From assembly GCF_947260015.1 (NCBI RefSeq), contig NZ_CAMYOM010000018.1, positions 1 through 64,000 of the forward strand: 64,000 nucleotides of DNA, written 5' to 3'. Origin of the DNA: an uncultured Eudoraea sp. Its GTDB lineage: Bacteria; Bacteroidota; Bacteroidia; Flavobacteriales; Flavobacteriaceae. How positions within the stretch are numbered: the stretch's first letter is position 1; every line of letters begins with the position of its first letter. Shown piece after piece: positions 52,101 through 59,794 of this stretch. Made by a program: the position numbers and the translations under genes. The notes beneath the pieces were generated by a model. It did no database searches. It was not told where the DNA came from and was given only the letters and a program-made list of their open reading frames with translations.

Positions 52101-52635
52101 TCTTGATACCGAGGTGTATTCTAATACAGGAGGTCAGACATCTAAAGCTACTCCTTTAGGGGCAAGTGCTAAGTTTTCGGTATCCGGAAAACGAACAGGT
52201 AAAAAAAGTCTGGCACTTCAGGCGGTTTCTTATGGGAATGTATATGTGGCTCAGGTAGCAATGGGTGCAAAGGATCTTCATACACTCAAAGCCATTGAAG
52301 AAGCTGCAGCATATCCGGGGCCATCGCTAATTGTAGCTTATTCGCACTGTGGTGAACACGGATATGATCTAAAAGATGGGGCAACGCAGCAGCAAAAAGC
52401 GGTTGAGACCGGATATTGGCCATTGTTCAGGTTTGATCCTTCTAAACCTAAAGGAAAAAAGTTTAGATTAGATTCGAAGGCACCTACTGCTCCGCTAAGT
52501 GATTTTATGTATAACGAAACCCGTTTTACAAGGGTAGTAAAAGAAAATGCAGAATTAGGTGCAGAACTCCTGAAGCAGGCTCAGGAAGAGGTAGAAACCA
52601 AATGGGAACGCCTGGAACTTTTTAGAGATATGTAA
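49105..52635 (+). CDS. nifJ: Pyruvate:ferredoxin (flavodoxin) oxidoreductase
   Basis: 1176 aa single-chain PFOR: YPITPASPMGEHVD, two 4Fe-4S motifs CTQCNKCVAICPHAAI / CTGCDLCVAVCP, CSGCGETPY, GGDGWAYDIGFGGVDHVLA. Confidence 0.96.
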   Translation: MMKKFPKLICDANEAVARVAHKTNEVCAIYPITPASPMGEHVDVYSSKGQNNIWGNIPRIVEMQSEGGAAGAVHGSLQAGALTTTFTASQGLLLMIPNMYKIAGELLPSVIHVAARTVATHALSIFGDHSDVMATRQTGFSMLFGGSVQEAMDFALISQIASLRTRVPFLNIFDGFRTSHEISKIDAIPDDIIVAMMPEDKIMEHKKRSLDPDHPVIRGTSQNPDVFFQAREASNPFYEKVPGIVQEVMDEFYKHTGRRYSLFYYLGHPEAERVIVIMGSGQGAVREAVEAMANKDEKVGVVFVRLYRPFSVTHFIESLPVSVKKIAVLDRTKEPGSIGEPLYQDVITALAESDRNIAVTGGRYGLSSKEFTPQMVKGVFDELTKEKPKNHFTVGINDDISHTSLESDDNFKVKSTTFNCMFYGLGSDGTVGANKNSIKIIGDTTDNYVQGYFVYDSKKAGAQTISHLRFGPEPIYSSYLIDKADFIASHQFNFIERYDMLADLKPGGTFLLNSPFSKEEIWDKLPKKMQEGIIEKEAKFYVVDATKVAQEADLGKRTNTVLQTCFFAISGILPKDEAIQKIKDAIVKSYAHKGDAVVQMNFNAVDKSLENLYQVDYPKEVSSEKGLLSAMTNAPDGFVKNVLEKILGGHGDELPVSAFPVDGTFPTGTTQYEKSGIANFIPIWDDEILCTQCNKCVAICPHAAIRAKVVPNKVMADAPGSLKSVPAKGRPFTADTESYVLQVSPEDCTGCDLCVAVCPAESKEIENFKAINMRKKLDFDEVENVNWDYFINMPDYDRTALQITNVKGSQFLEPLFEFSGACSGCGETPYIKMLTQLYGDSILIANATGCSSIYGGNLPTTPYKTNKEGRGPAWANSLFEDNAEFGFGMKLALTKKQEIAVNMLKQLKDVVGVELTEAILNNPEETEAERSQKFADIDKLEEVLSKKKDNPAAVKLSQLTEYLRKKGVWILGGDGWAYDIGFGGVDHVLASGEDVNIMVLDTEVYSNTGGQTSKATPLGASAKFSVSGKRTGKKSLALQAVSYGNVYVAQVAMGAKDLHTLKAIEEAAAYPGPSLIVAYSHCGEHGYDLKDGATQQQKAVETGYWPLFRFDPSKPKGKKFRLDSKAPTAPLSDFMYNETRFTRVVKENAELGAELLKQAQEEVETKWERLELFRDM

Positions 52636-52704
52636 TTCTGTTATTCAGAAATTTAAATAAATATAAATGTAGTATTTAAAGTCAATTCTAAATTAACACA
52701 GTTT

Positions 52705-53082
52705 ATGGAAGACAAAGCAAAAAGACTCTATGAGACTGCCATTCAAAAACTGAAAGAGGCTAATGATGAATTGTGCAGACCTGAGGAAGACGTTGTTGCT
52801 TTTATGGTATGCCAGAATTCTCATATTGCCATCGATAATTACCTAAAGGGGTTTTTAATTGAAAATGATATAGAGCCGGACGCAAGCGCATCTGTTGATA
52901 AGTTATATGAACAATGTAAAGCTGTGAACAGGAATTTTGAAAAAGTAAATTTATCCGGCTTTGAATGCGAGGCTCATCAATTAGATTCAAGATTCTGCAG
53001 TGGTCTATCCAACGTTAGTAGATGTTTTGACATTGCAGATAGCCTGGATACATTTCTTAGGGAGGAAAAAATCATTAGTTAA
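52705..53082 (+). CDS. HEPN-domain-like protein
   Basis: 125 aa; CQNSHIAIDNYLKGFLIENDIEPDASASVDKLYEQCKAVN; 70 bp after nifJ. Confidence 0.7.
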   Translation: MEDKAKRLYETAIQKLKEANDELCRPEEDVVAFMVCQNSHIAIDNYLKGFLIENDIEPDASASVDKLYEQCKAVNRNFEKVNLSGFECEAHQLDSRFCSGLSNVSRCFDIADSLDTFLREEKIIS

Positions 53083-53211
53083 GAGCTATAGTAATTTCTT
53101 TCGATAAAAAGAACCTATACTTGGGACAACAATATGCGCTATTCGTCCTAGAATACTTCATATTGCCATAATCTTTTCATTACTTGTAATAAACCATTAA
53201 TATTCAAGAAA

Positions 53212-53991
53212 ATGAAAAAATTATTTATGATTATGGTAATGGCCCTGTTCACTACCATCGCAATCGGGCAGGATGAAAAACCCCTGTTCCTTCAATTCGG
53301 GTTTATGCATGTAGATGAAGACCAGCAAGATGCATATGCGGAAACAGAGGCATTTTGGGAAAAAGTTCACGAACAAAGGGTTAAAAATGGGGACTGTATA
53401 GGTTGGGATCTTTGGCGTCTTGAACCGAGTGGACAAAAACAGGGGGCTCAATTTTTGACAGTAAGTCTGTACAATGACCCGGTTAAAATGATGGATGGAG
53501 GCGATTTTATGAAGGCGTGGAATGATGCTTACCCTAATCTGTCAGATTCAGAAAGCGAGGAAAAAATGGCCATGACAGTAAAAAGCCGGGATCTTACACA
53601 TGTGGTATATCTTAGTGAAATAGATAAGACTAATGATACTTTTGATATGCCTATTGGAACTTTAGCGATTATCAACTTCATGAAGGCAAAACCCGGGCAG
53701 GCAGCAGCCTATGAAAAAATGGAATCAGAAGTTTTTAAGCCAATGCATCAAAGTGATGTGGATTCGGGAGGCAGGGCTAACTGGGGATTGTTAAGAAATA
53801 TGTTAGGTTATGGAACAGAGTCATATGCCACCCATATTACAGTGGATATGTATACGGGTTATGATCAATTCTTTAATGCAGGTAACAATGCACCAGCATC
53901 CGACGCACAACAAAAAGCATATGAGGAAATGACTGCGCTCAGGGACCTTAAGTCCGTGACTATGGCCACTTTAGTTAGAAAAGTTCGTTAA
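53212..53991 (+). CDS. Secreted hypothetical protein, possible tandem dimeric alpha/beta-barrel (ABM-like) domains
   Basis: Signal peptide MKKLFMIMVMALFTTIAIGQ; two similar ~100-aa units. Confidence 0.6.
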   Translation: MKKLFMIMVMALFTTIAIGQDEKPLFLQFGFMHVDEDQQDAYAETEAFWEKVHEQRVKNGDCIGWDLWRLEPSGQKQGAQFLTVSLYNDPVKMMDGGDFMKAWNDAYPNLSDSESEEKMAMTVKSRDLTHVVYLSEIDKTNDTFDMPIGTLAIINFMKAKPGQAAAYEKMESEVFKPMHQSDVDSGGRANWGLLRNMLGYGTESYATHITVDMYTGYDQFFNAGNNAPASDAQQKAYEEMTALRDLKSVTMATLVRKVR

Positions 53992-54025
53992 ATTTTTAGA
54001 TTAGCTTAACTATTATTTGATTCAA

Positions 54026-54055
54026 ATCCTCCCAAATTACCGGGAGGATTTTTTT
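54026..54055. terminator. Rho-independent terminator between convergent genes
   Basis: ATCCTCCC-aaattacc-GGGAGGATTTTTTT. Confidence 0.85.
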
Positions 54056-54059
54056 GTAA

Positions 54060-55127
54060 TTAACTCCAGGTTTTTCTAAGAAATCGAATGAAGTTCACAT
54101 GCATAATATTTTCAATATCCCCGGTGTTATAACCCCTTTTATGAAGCAAATCCGGGAGTTTCTGTAAATCGGCAATGGTATCTATATCTGCCGGACTTTG
54201 CTCTTTGCCAAATCCGCCATCGAGATCGGTCCCAATCCCCACATGTAAGGCGTTCCCTGCAAGTTGACAAATATGGTCTATATGATCAACCATTATTTCT
54301 AAGGTTACCCCCATGGCTTCAGGGGTCGATTTACCGCGTACCCAGTTTGGAACCATCATCCAGGTATCCAGGGCAATACCAATAACTGCATCCCTTTTTA
54401 TAAGTTCAATGATTTGTTCATCTGAAAATTGCCTGTTATGGTTTACCAAAGCCCTGCAATTATTATGGCTGGCCCAAAGTGGACCCTGGTAGGCCTTCAT
54501 GGTTTCCCAAAAACTTTCATCGCATAAATGGGTAGTGTCTAAAATAATATTTAATCGTGCTATCTCTTTTAAAAGCTCCTTTCCTTTATTGCCAATTCCC
54601 CCAATGGAATTTGTGCCGTGAGCATAGGTTCCGGGCCCATAATGAGCAGGCCCAATGGCCCGTAAGCCTTGCTGATAACTTTTCTCCAGATGATCAAGTG
54701 TAATAATAGAGTCGGCTCCTTCGAGACTTAAAATATATCCGATAGGTTTTTTATGCTTAGCGGGAGAATTCCAGAGATCCAGATGCCTGTTCAATTCTTC
54801 TTTGTTCGTAATCTGGGTCAATTCTCCAATAGCTTCCATTGTCCGGTACCACGCGAGTTGACCTTGAGTTTGCGCCCAGGCCTGGTGAGGGGAATTCCAT
54901 CCGGGTAGATGACTATCTTTTTTTACAAAACGCGCAATCTGAGTGGCCATGCAAATGCCAATATTGCCCTTTCTCATAGCGTCAAAAGAAACTGTATTTT
55001 TACCCCTATCCGGTTTGTCCGTCATCTCTGTCTCTTTTGCACGGATATCCTCAACGGACCAGCTAAGATCCCGGTTCCATTCCATTGCGTTCATTGCCAA
55101 ATCAAGATGTGCGTCAAAAATAAACAT
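54060..55127 (-). CDS. Membrane (renal-type) dipeptidase, peptidase M19
   Basis: FIFDAHLDLAMNAMEW, ILSLEGADSI, DTTHLCDESFW, GIGTDLDGGFG; start placed at ATG 55127, after the upstream gene's stop. Confidence 0.9.
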   Translation of the reverse strand: MFIFDAHLDLAMNAMEWNRDLSWSVEDIRAKETEMTDKPDRGKNTVSFDAMRKGNIGICMATQIARFVKKDSHLPGWNSPHQAWAQTQGQLAWYRTMEAIGELTQITNKEELNRHLDLWNSPAKHKKPIGYILSLEGADSIITLDHLEKSYQQGLRAIGPAHYGPGTYAHGTNSIGGIGNKGKELLKEIARLNIILDTTHLCDESFWETMKAYQGPLWASHNNCRALVNHNRQFSDEQIIELIKRDAVIGIALDTWMMVPNWVRGKSTPEAMGVTLEIMVDHIDHICQLAGNALHVGIGTDLDGGFGKEQSPADIDTIADLQKLPDLLHKRGYNTGDIENIMHVNFIRFLRKTWS

Positions 55128-55135
55128 ATGTATTT

Positions 55136-56248
55136 TTATATTTGGATTTGATGATCTCTTGCGGCAATTTGCCATGCTCCTGTTATCTGAGAGTCCTCAA
55201 CCGTCAGAACTTTTGAATATTTAGCCACAGTGGGGCAAATATGCATGGGAATGCCATAAAAGACATCACCTATTCTTAAGTTTTCACTTTTGGAATAACG
55301 AAGTACTAAATGTTCTTCACTTTGACCAATTTGTTCTGCATCTTCCAATCCAAAGATTTTCACCCTAGGTAAATCCATCTCAGGAGCTATGGCTTTATGC
55401 CCCAGATCTAAACAGATAATTCCTTCTTTGGGTTTACTGATAATTCTGGTAAGTAACACCGCCGCCGGTAAAAATGGCATATCCCTAAAAGAAGTTCCAT
55501 AGCGCTCATCCCAAAGCACTGTTGTTCCGGGACTGGTTTCGATATTTTGTCTTGCCGCATGAATTGGAAATGTAGGCGATCCTCCCATAACTAGTGTTTC
55601 TACTTCTAAACCACAAGCTTTAATTTTGTTTTTAAGACTAATAACCAAATCAAAAGCAGCATCACAAGCCTGTTTTCGAAGTTTTATATCTGTATTCCTG
55701 ATATGGCCATCATATGCATGCATTCCACGGGCATATAGGTTTGGGTCTACTGCAATTTGCTTGAACAATTTAACGGCATTGTCATTGGGTTCTATCCCTG
55801 TTCTGTTCATACCGGTATTGAGGTCCAGGAATAATGGTACAATTATCTTGTTGAAAGCGGCCATTTCTGAAATAAGGCCAACAGTAAATTCATTATCCAC
55901 AATAGTAGAAAATACTGAATTGGGATAAGTGGCAATCAGTTTAAAGAACCTGTTTAAATTAGCACCAACAGGCTGCATGGACAATAGAATGTCTTTGGCA
56001 TCACATTGTGCTAAAAGCTCCGCTTCTGCAATAGTGGCACATTTAAATTTTTGTATACCATGTTGCATTTGCATCTCTATAATCTCGGCCGTCTTATGGG
56101 TTTTTATATGCGGACGAAGCCTGGTTACATCTCCTATAATTGAAATCATCAATGCAATGTTTTTTTCAATTCTATCCGGATATACCAACAAGGTGGGAGA
56201 AACAATTTCCTCGGGATTATTAAGTTCATACCAATTTTTACCTGCCAT
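55136..56248 (-). CDS. D-threonine aldolase / D-serine dehydratase-like PLP enzyme (fold-type III)
   Basis: RPHIKTHKTAEI PLP Lys motif, LDLNTGMNRTGI, C-terminal metal motif MHICPT. Confidence 0.88.
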   Translation of the reverse strand: MAGKNWYELNNPEEIVSPTLLVYPDRIEKNIALMISIIGDVTRLRPHIKTHKTAEIIEMQMQHGIQKFKCATIAEAELLAQCDAKDILLSMQPVGANLNRFFKLIATYPNSVFSTIVDNEFTVGLISEMAAFNKIIVPLFLDLNTGMNRTGIEPNDNAVKLFKQIAVDPNLYARGMHAYDGHIRNTDIKLRKQACDAAFDLVISLKNKIKACGLEVETLVMGGSPTFPIHAARQNIETSPGTTVLWDERYGTSFRDMPFLPAAVLLTRIISKPKEGIICLDLGHKAIAPEMDLPRVKIFGLEDAEQIGQSEEHLVLRYSKSENLRIGDVFYGIPMHICPTVAKYSKVLTVEDSQITGAWQIAARDHQIQI

Positions 56249-56259
56249 TTTGAATCTGT

Positions 56260-56724
56260 TTAATGCAGCTGAAACATGGCTTCAATTTCAACCGGGATAT
56301 TACCCGGCAACATCATACCCACGGCACTTCGGACACCTACTCCATTATCGGTACCAAAAACATCTGCCATTAACTCGCTAAAACCATTAATAACTAAAGG
56401 GTGTTGTCCAAAATCAGGTGTAGAGTTCACCATCCCCAATACCTTTACGACTCTTTTAATCTTGTCTAAATCTCCAAAATGTGTTTGTATCGTAGAGAGC
56501 ATAGTTAAACCAACCTGTTCTGCAGCTAGTTTGGCCTGCCCCAGGGTAAGATCTTCACCAACCCTCCCGGTGATTAATGTTCCATCTGATTGCATAGGTC
56601 CCTGTCCGGATACATAAAGAAAGTTGTCTACTACCAGGATGGGTTTATATAGTCCAGCAGGAGGTGGAGCAGGAGGTAATTTTAACCCCAATGATGCTAT
56701 TCGTTGTGAAGGTAAATTGTTCAT
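56260..56724 (-). CDS. RidA family (enamine/imine deaminase)
   Basis: FLYVSGQGPMQSDGTLITGRVG, RSAVGMMLPGNIPVEIEAMFQ. Confidence 0.88.
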   Translation of the reverse strand: MNNLPSQRIASLGLKLPPAPPPAGLYKPILVVDNFLYVSGQGPMQSDGTLITGRVGEDLTLGQAKLAAEQVGLTMLSTIQTHFGDLDKIKRVVKVLGMVNSTPDFGQHPLVINGFSELMADVFGTDNGVGVRSAVGMMLPGNIPVEIEAMFQLH

Positions 56725-56733
56725 ATGCTTGTT

Positions 56734-58050
56734 TTAAATGAATGTGTTTAAGATCAATACTCCAATAAGTCCCATTACTCCAACCATAGTCTCCATAACA
56801 GTCCATGTTTTAAGTGTATCTCTAACAGACAAATTAAAATACTCTTTAAACAACCAGAAGCCTCCATCGTTGACATGTGATAACATTAAACTTCCTGATC
56901 CAATGGCCAGTACCATTAATTCCGGACTAACACCTGTATTGGATACGAGGGGTAATATTATTCCCGCAGCAGTTAATCCTGCCACCGTGGCAGATCCCAC
57001 ACAGACCCTGATCACCGTTGCTATGAACCAGGCCAATATTAATGGAGAAATCGTAGATCCACTCAGCATATAGGCTATGTAATCACTTACACCACTATCT
57101 ACCAGGACCTGTTTTAAAGCACCAGCACCTGCTATAATCAAAAGTACCATTGTAATTCCTGAAATGGAACTGCCTACAGACCCCATGATTTCGGGCATTT
57201 TTTTACCACGTGCTAATCCCAGGGTGTAGATTGCAACCAGTACAGAGATAAGCATCGCTATTACAGGATTGCCAAGAAAATCTATAATCGGCTTAAGATA
57301 GAAATCTTTGGAAAGAAACAGATCTGCTAAGGTGGCAATTCCAATAAGCAGGATGGGTAATAAAGCAGTAAAGATGCTAATTTGCATTCCCGGCATTTCA
57401 TGATCTTCCAGTATTCTGGGATTTACAAATTCCTTAAGAGGGGTTGCTTTTATATTTTTTATCGTCCTGGAAAATAATGGGCCGGCAACAATTATTGCCG
57501 GGATAGCCACGATGATCCCATATAACAAAGTTTTACCCAGATCGGCATCAAACATTATTGCTATGGCTGTGGGAGCAGGATGGGGGGGAAGATATCCATG
57601 TGTAACGGATAGTGAGGCCAGCATAGGTAAACCTACATATAAAAGGGGAAGCCTGGTTGAGGCCGCCACTGTAAATACCAGAGGTATTAAAATAACAAAG
57701 CCTACAGAATAGAACATAGGGATACCAACAATGAATCCGGTTAGTACAAGGGCCCACTGTATATTTTTTATACCAAACTTACTTACAAGTTTTGAAGTTA
57801 TGCGTTGTGCTGCTCCGCTATCGGCAACCAATTTGCCCAACATGGCACCAAAGCCTAAAATCATTACTAAAAATCCCAAAGTACTCCCTATTCCGTTCTG
57901 GATAGATTGTACCACGTCTTCAAGCTGCATTCCCTCTGCAATACCCACAAATAATGAAACAAGGATAAAAGTTATAAATGCATTGAGTTTGAATTTGGCA
58001 ATCAGGATAAAGAGAAGTATTATCCCTATAATTACTATAACTAGCGGCAT
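56734..58050 (-). CDS. GntP family permease (gluconate/D-serine type)
   Basis: 438 aa multi-TM; LPPHPAPTAIA, SHVNDGGFWLFKEYFNLSVRDTLKTWTVMET. Confidence 0.9.
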   Translation of the reverse strand: MPLVIVIIGIILLFILIAKFKLNAFITFILVSLFVGIAEGMQLEDVVQSIQNGIGSTLGFLVMILGFGAMLGKLVADSGAAQRITSKLVSKFGIKNIQWALVLTGFIVGIPMFYSVGFVILIPLVFTVAASTRLPLLYVGLPMLASLSVTHGYLPPHPAPTAIAIMFDADLGKTLLYGIIVAIPAIIVAGPLFSRTIKNIKATPLKEFVNPRILEDHEMPGMQISIFTALLPILLIGIATLADLFLSKDFYLKPIIDFLGNPVIAMLISVLVAIYTLGLARGKKMPEIMGSVGSSISGITMVLLIIAGAGALKQVLVDSGVSDYIAYMLSGSTISPLILAWFIATVIRVCVGSATVAGLTAAGIILPLVSNTGVSPELMVLAIGSGSLMLSHVNDGGFWLFKEYFNLSVRDTLKTWTVMETMVGVMGLIGVLILNTFI

Positions 58051-58132
58051 ATGGGTTGTTGGTTATGATCTTTGAAGTACTAAATATACTATTTCATAAA
58101 AGAAATAGTAGCGTTTGGCCTAAACAAAAATA

Positions 58133-58150
58133 AAGGGCCATTTTGGCCCT
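58133..58150 (-). terminator. Rho-independent terminator after aquaporin
   Basis: Minus strand AGGGCCA-aaa-TGGCCCTTTATTTTTG. Confidence 0.8.
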
Positions 58151-58157
58151 GATTATT

Positions 58158-58847
58158 TTAACTTTTACTTTCGGGAGAAATATATTTATATACGAGTCCC
58201 GCTATTAAGGCACCTACTATTGGAGCTACCCAAAAAAGCCATAACTGGCCAATGGCCCAGTCGCCGGCAAATAAAGCCTGACTTGTACTTCTGGCTGGAT
58301 TTACAGAGGTATTAGTAACAGGGATACTTATTAGGTGGATTAGTGTTAGTCCAAGTCCTATGGCTATACCAGCCATTCCTTTTGGAGCTTTGGAATGCGT
58401 AGCTCCTAGAATAATGATCAGGAACATAAAAGTCATTACTACCTCTGTAATAAGAGCGGCTAACATACTGTAACCACCCGGGGAATGTTCCCCATAACCA
58501 TTGCTGGCGAATCCTCCAACTTCAAATCCGGGTTTTCCGGTAGCAATTACGTATAATATTCCTGCTCCTGCAATACCCCCCAATACCTGCGCAATTATGT
58601 AAGGAACTAATTCCTTACTTTCAAAACGGCCACCTATCCATAGCCCTATAGAAACTGCAGGATTAAGGTGGCAACCTGAAATATGCCCAATGGCGTAGAC
58701 CATAGTCAACACGGTAAGACCAAATGCAAGGGATACTCCCAAGAAACCAATTCCAAGTTCCGGATACGCTGCGGCCAGGACGGCACTTCCGCATCCACCA
58801 AGCACCAGCCATAGGGTGCCGATAAATTCTGCTAGTAGTTTTTTCAT
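58158..58847 (-). CDS. aqpZ: Aquaporin Z-type MIP channel
   Basis: HLNPAVSIG and SVNPARS NPA motifs. Confidence 0.95.
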   Translation of the reverse strand: MKKLLAEFIGTLWLVLGGCGSAVLAAAYPELGIGFLGVSLAFGLTVLTMVYAIGHISGCHLNPAVSIGLWIGGRFESKELVPYIIAQVLGGIAGAGILYVIATGKPGFEVGGFASNGYGEHSPGGYSMLAALITEVVMTFMFLIIILGATHSKAPKGMAGIAIGLGLTLIHLISIPVTNTSVNPARSTSQALFAGDWAIGQLWLFWVAPIVGALIAGLVYKYISPESKS

Positions 58848-59043
58848 TTTTTGTTTTGTTGGTTAATTAATAATTTTTATCAAGATAAACATTTTTACTA
58901 AAGATTGGAATTGAATACCGGATTAGAAAATGATACTATTTAAGAAAAAATTTCAATTAATAAATATTGAATTGCTTTTATTATCTTGTGATGGAAAACA
59001 TCAATTTTGGCCATTTACGTGGCTCTATCAAGTAGGCAAAACG

Positions 59044-59055
59044 TGATAAATGTCA
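59044..59055. promoter_or_regulatory. FNR/CRP-superfamily-like operator upstream of doxX
   Basis: TGATAAATGTCA, 23 nt before TAGTTTTG (59079-59086). Confidence 0.65.
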
Positions 59056-59078
59056 TAGGAAACGTAGGTTTCTGAGTC

Positions 59079-59086
59079 TAGTTTTG
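59079..59086 (+). promoter_or_regulatory. -7 element of doxX-mocA promoter
   Basis: TAGTTTTG (TAnnTTTG). Confidence 0.6.
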
Positions 59087-59299
59087 ACCAGTTTTATCCT
59101 ATTTATTAAGCTATTATTTATCTTACTATTCATAAAGTTTTTGTTAGTATTGAACACGTTAATTTTACAAATCCTTTGCACATGAAATAAATGATTAAGC
59201 CTGAATACTATTACTTTATCTAGTAATACATTATAATCTAAAAATTGCTTTAAAAGTTCTTTTAAGAGAACAACTAATTAACAACTTTAACTAAACAAT

Positions 59300-59794
59300 A
59301 TGACTGAAACTAAAGGAAAATGGCAATTAAAACACAGTGTTGTGTTTATGCGCGTACTTATTGGCTGGCATTTTTTGTATGAAGGTGTCGTAAAGCTTTA
59401 CAATCCTGATTGGACTTCATTTGGCTATCTGGCAACGGCCCAAGGTCCATTTAAACCTTTATTCCTTATAATAGCCAAAGAACCGATAATTGGTTGGGCA
59501 GACACCCTTAATTGGTTGGCACTTATGTTTGTAGGGATTACTCTTTTGTTAGGGATATTTGAGAAAAAAGGCGCTTTAGTGGGTATAATTCTACTCGCTT
59601 TGTATTATTGGGCACATCCTCCTTTCCCCTGGTTAATGCAAGTAAATGTTGAAGGAAGTTATTGGTTTGTAAATAAAAATTTAATAGAACTTGCCGCCTG
59701 CATGGTTATTTATCAATATCCTACCGGACAATACTTCGGTCTAAAATACTTATTTAATAAAAAAAATGAACAAACTAAAACTGAAACCTTATGA
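59300..59794 (+). CDS. DoxX/DoxD-like membrane protein
   Basis: FMRVLIGWHFLYEGVVKLYNPDW, multi-TM. Confidence 0.82.
   Translation: MTETKGKWQLKHSVVFMRVLIGWHFLYEGVVKLYNPDWTSFGYLATAQGPFKPLFLIIAKEPIIGWADTLNWLALMFVGITLLLGIFEKKGALVGIILLALYYWAHPPFPWLMQVNVEGSYWFVNKNLIELAACMVIYQYPTGQYFGLKYLFNKKNEQTKTETL

Noticed and set aside
55929-57757. Long antisense ORFs over the D-amino-acid operon (150, 113, 111 and 69 aa)
   Set aside because: Opposite strand of strongly supported genes, no domain similarity, no independent promoter evidence
59013-59055. Possible control of aqpZ by the box at 59044
   Set aside because: No TAnnTTTG on the minus strand at the 23-nt spacing (sequence there is ACGTAAAT)
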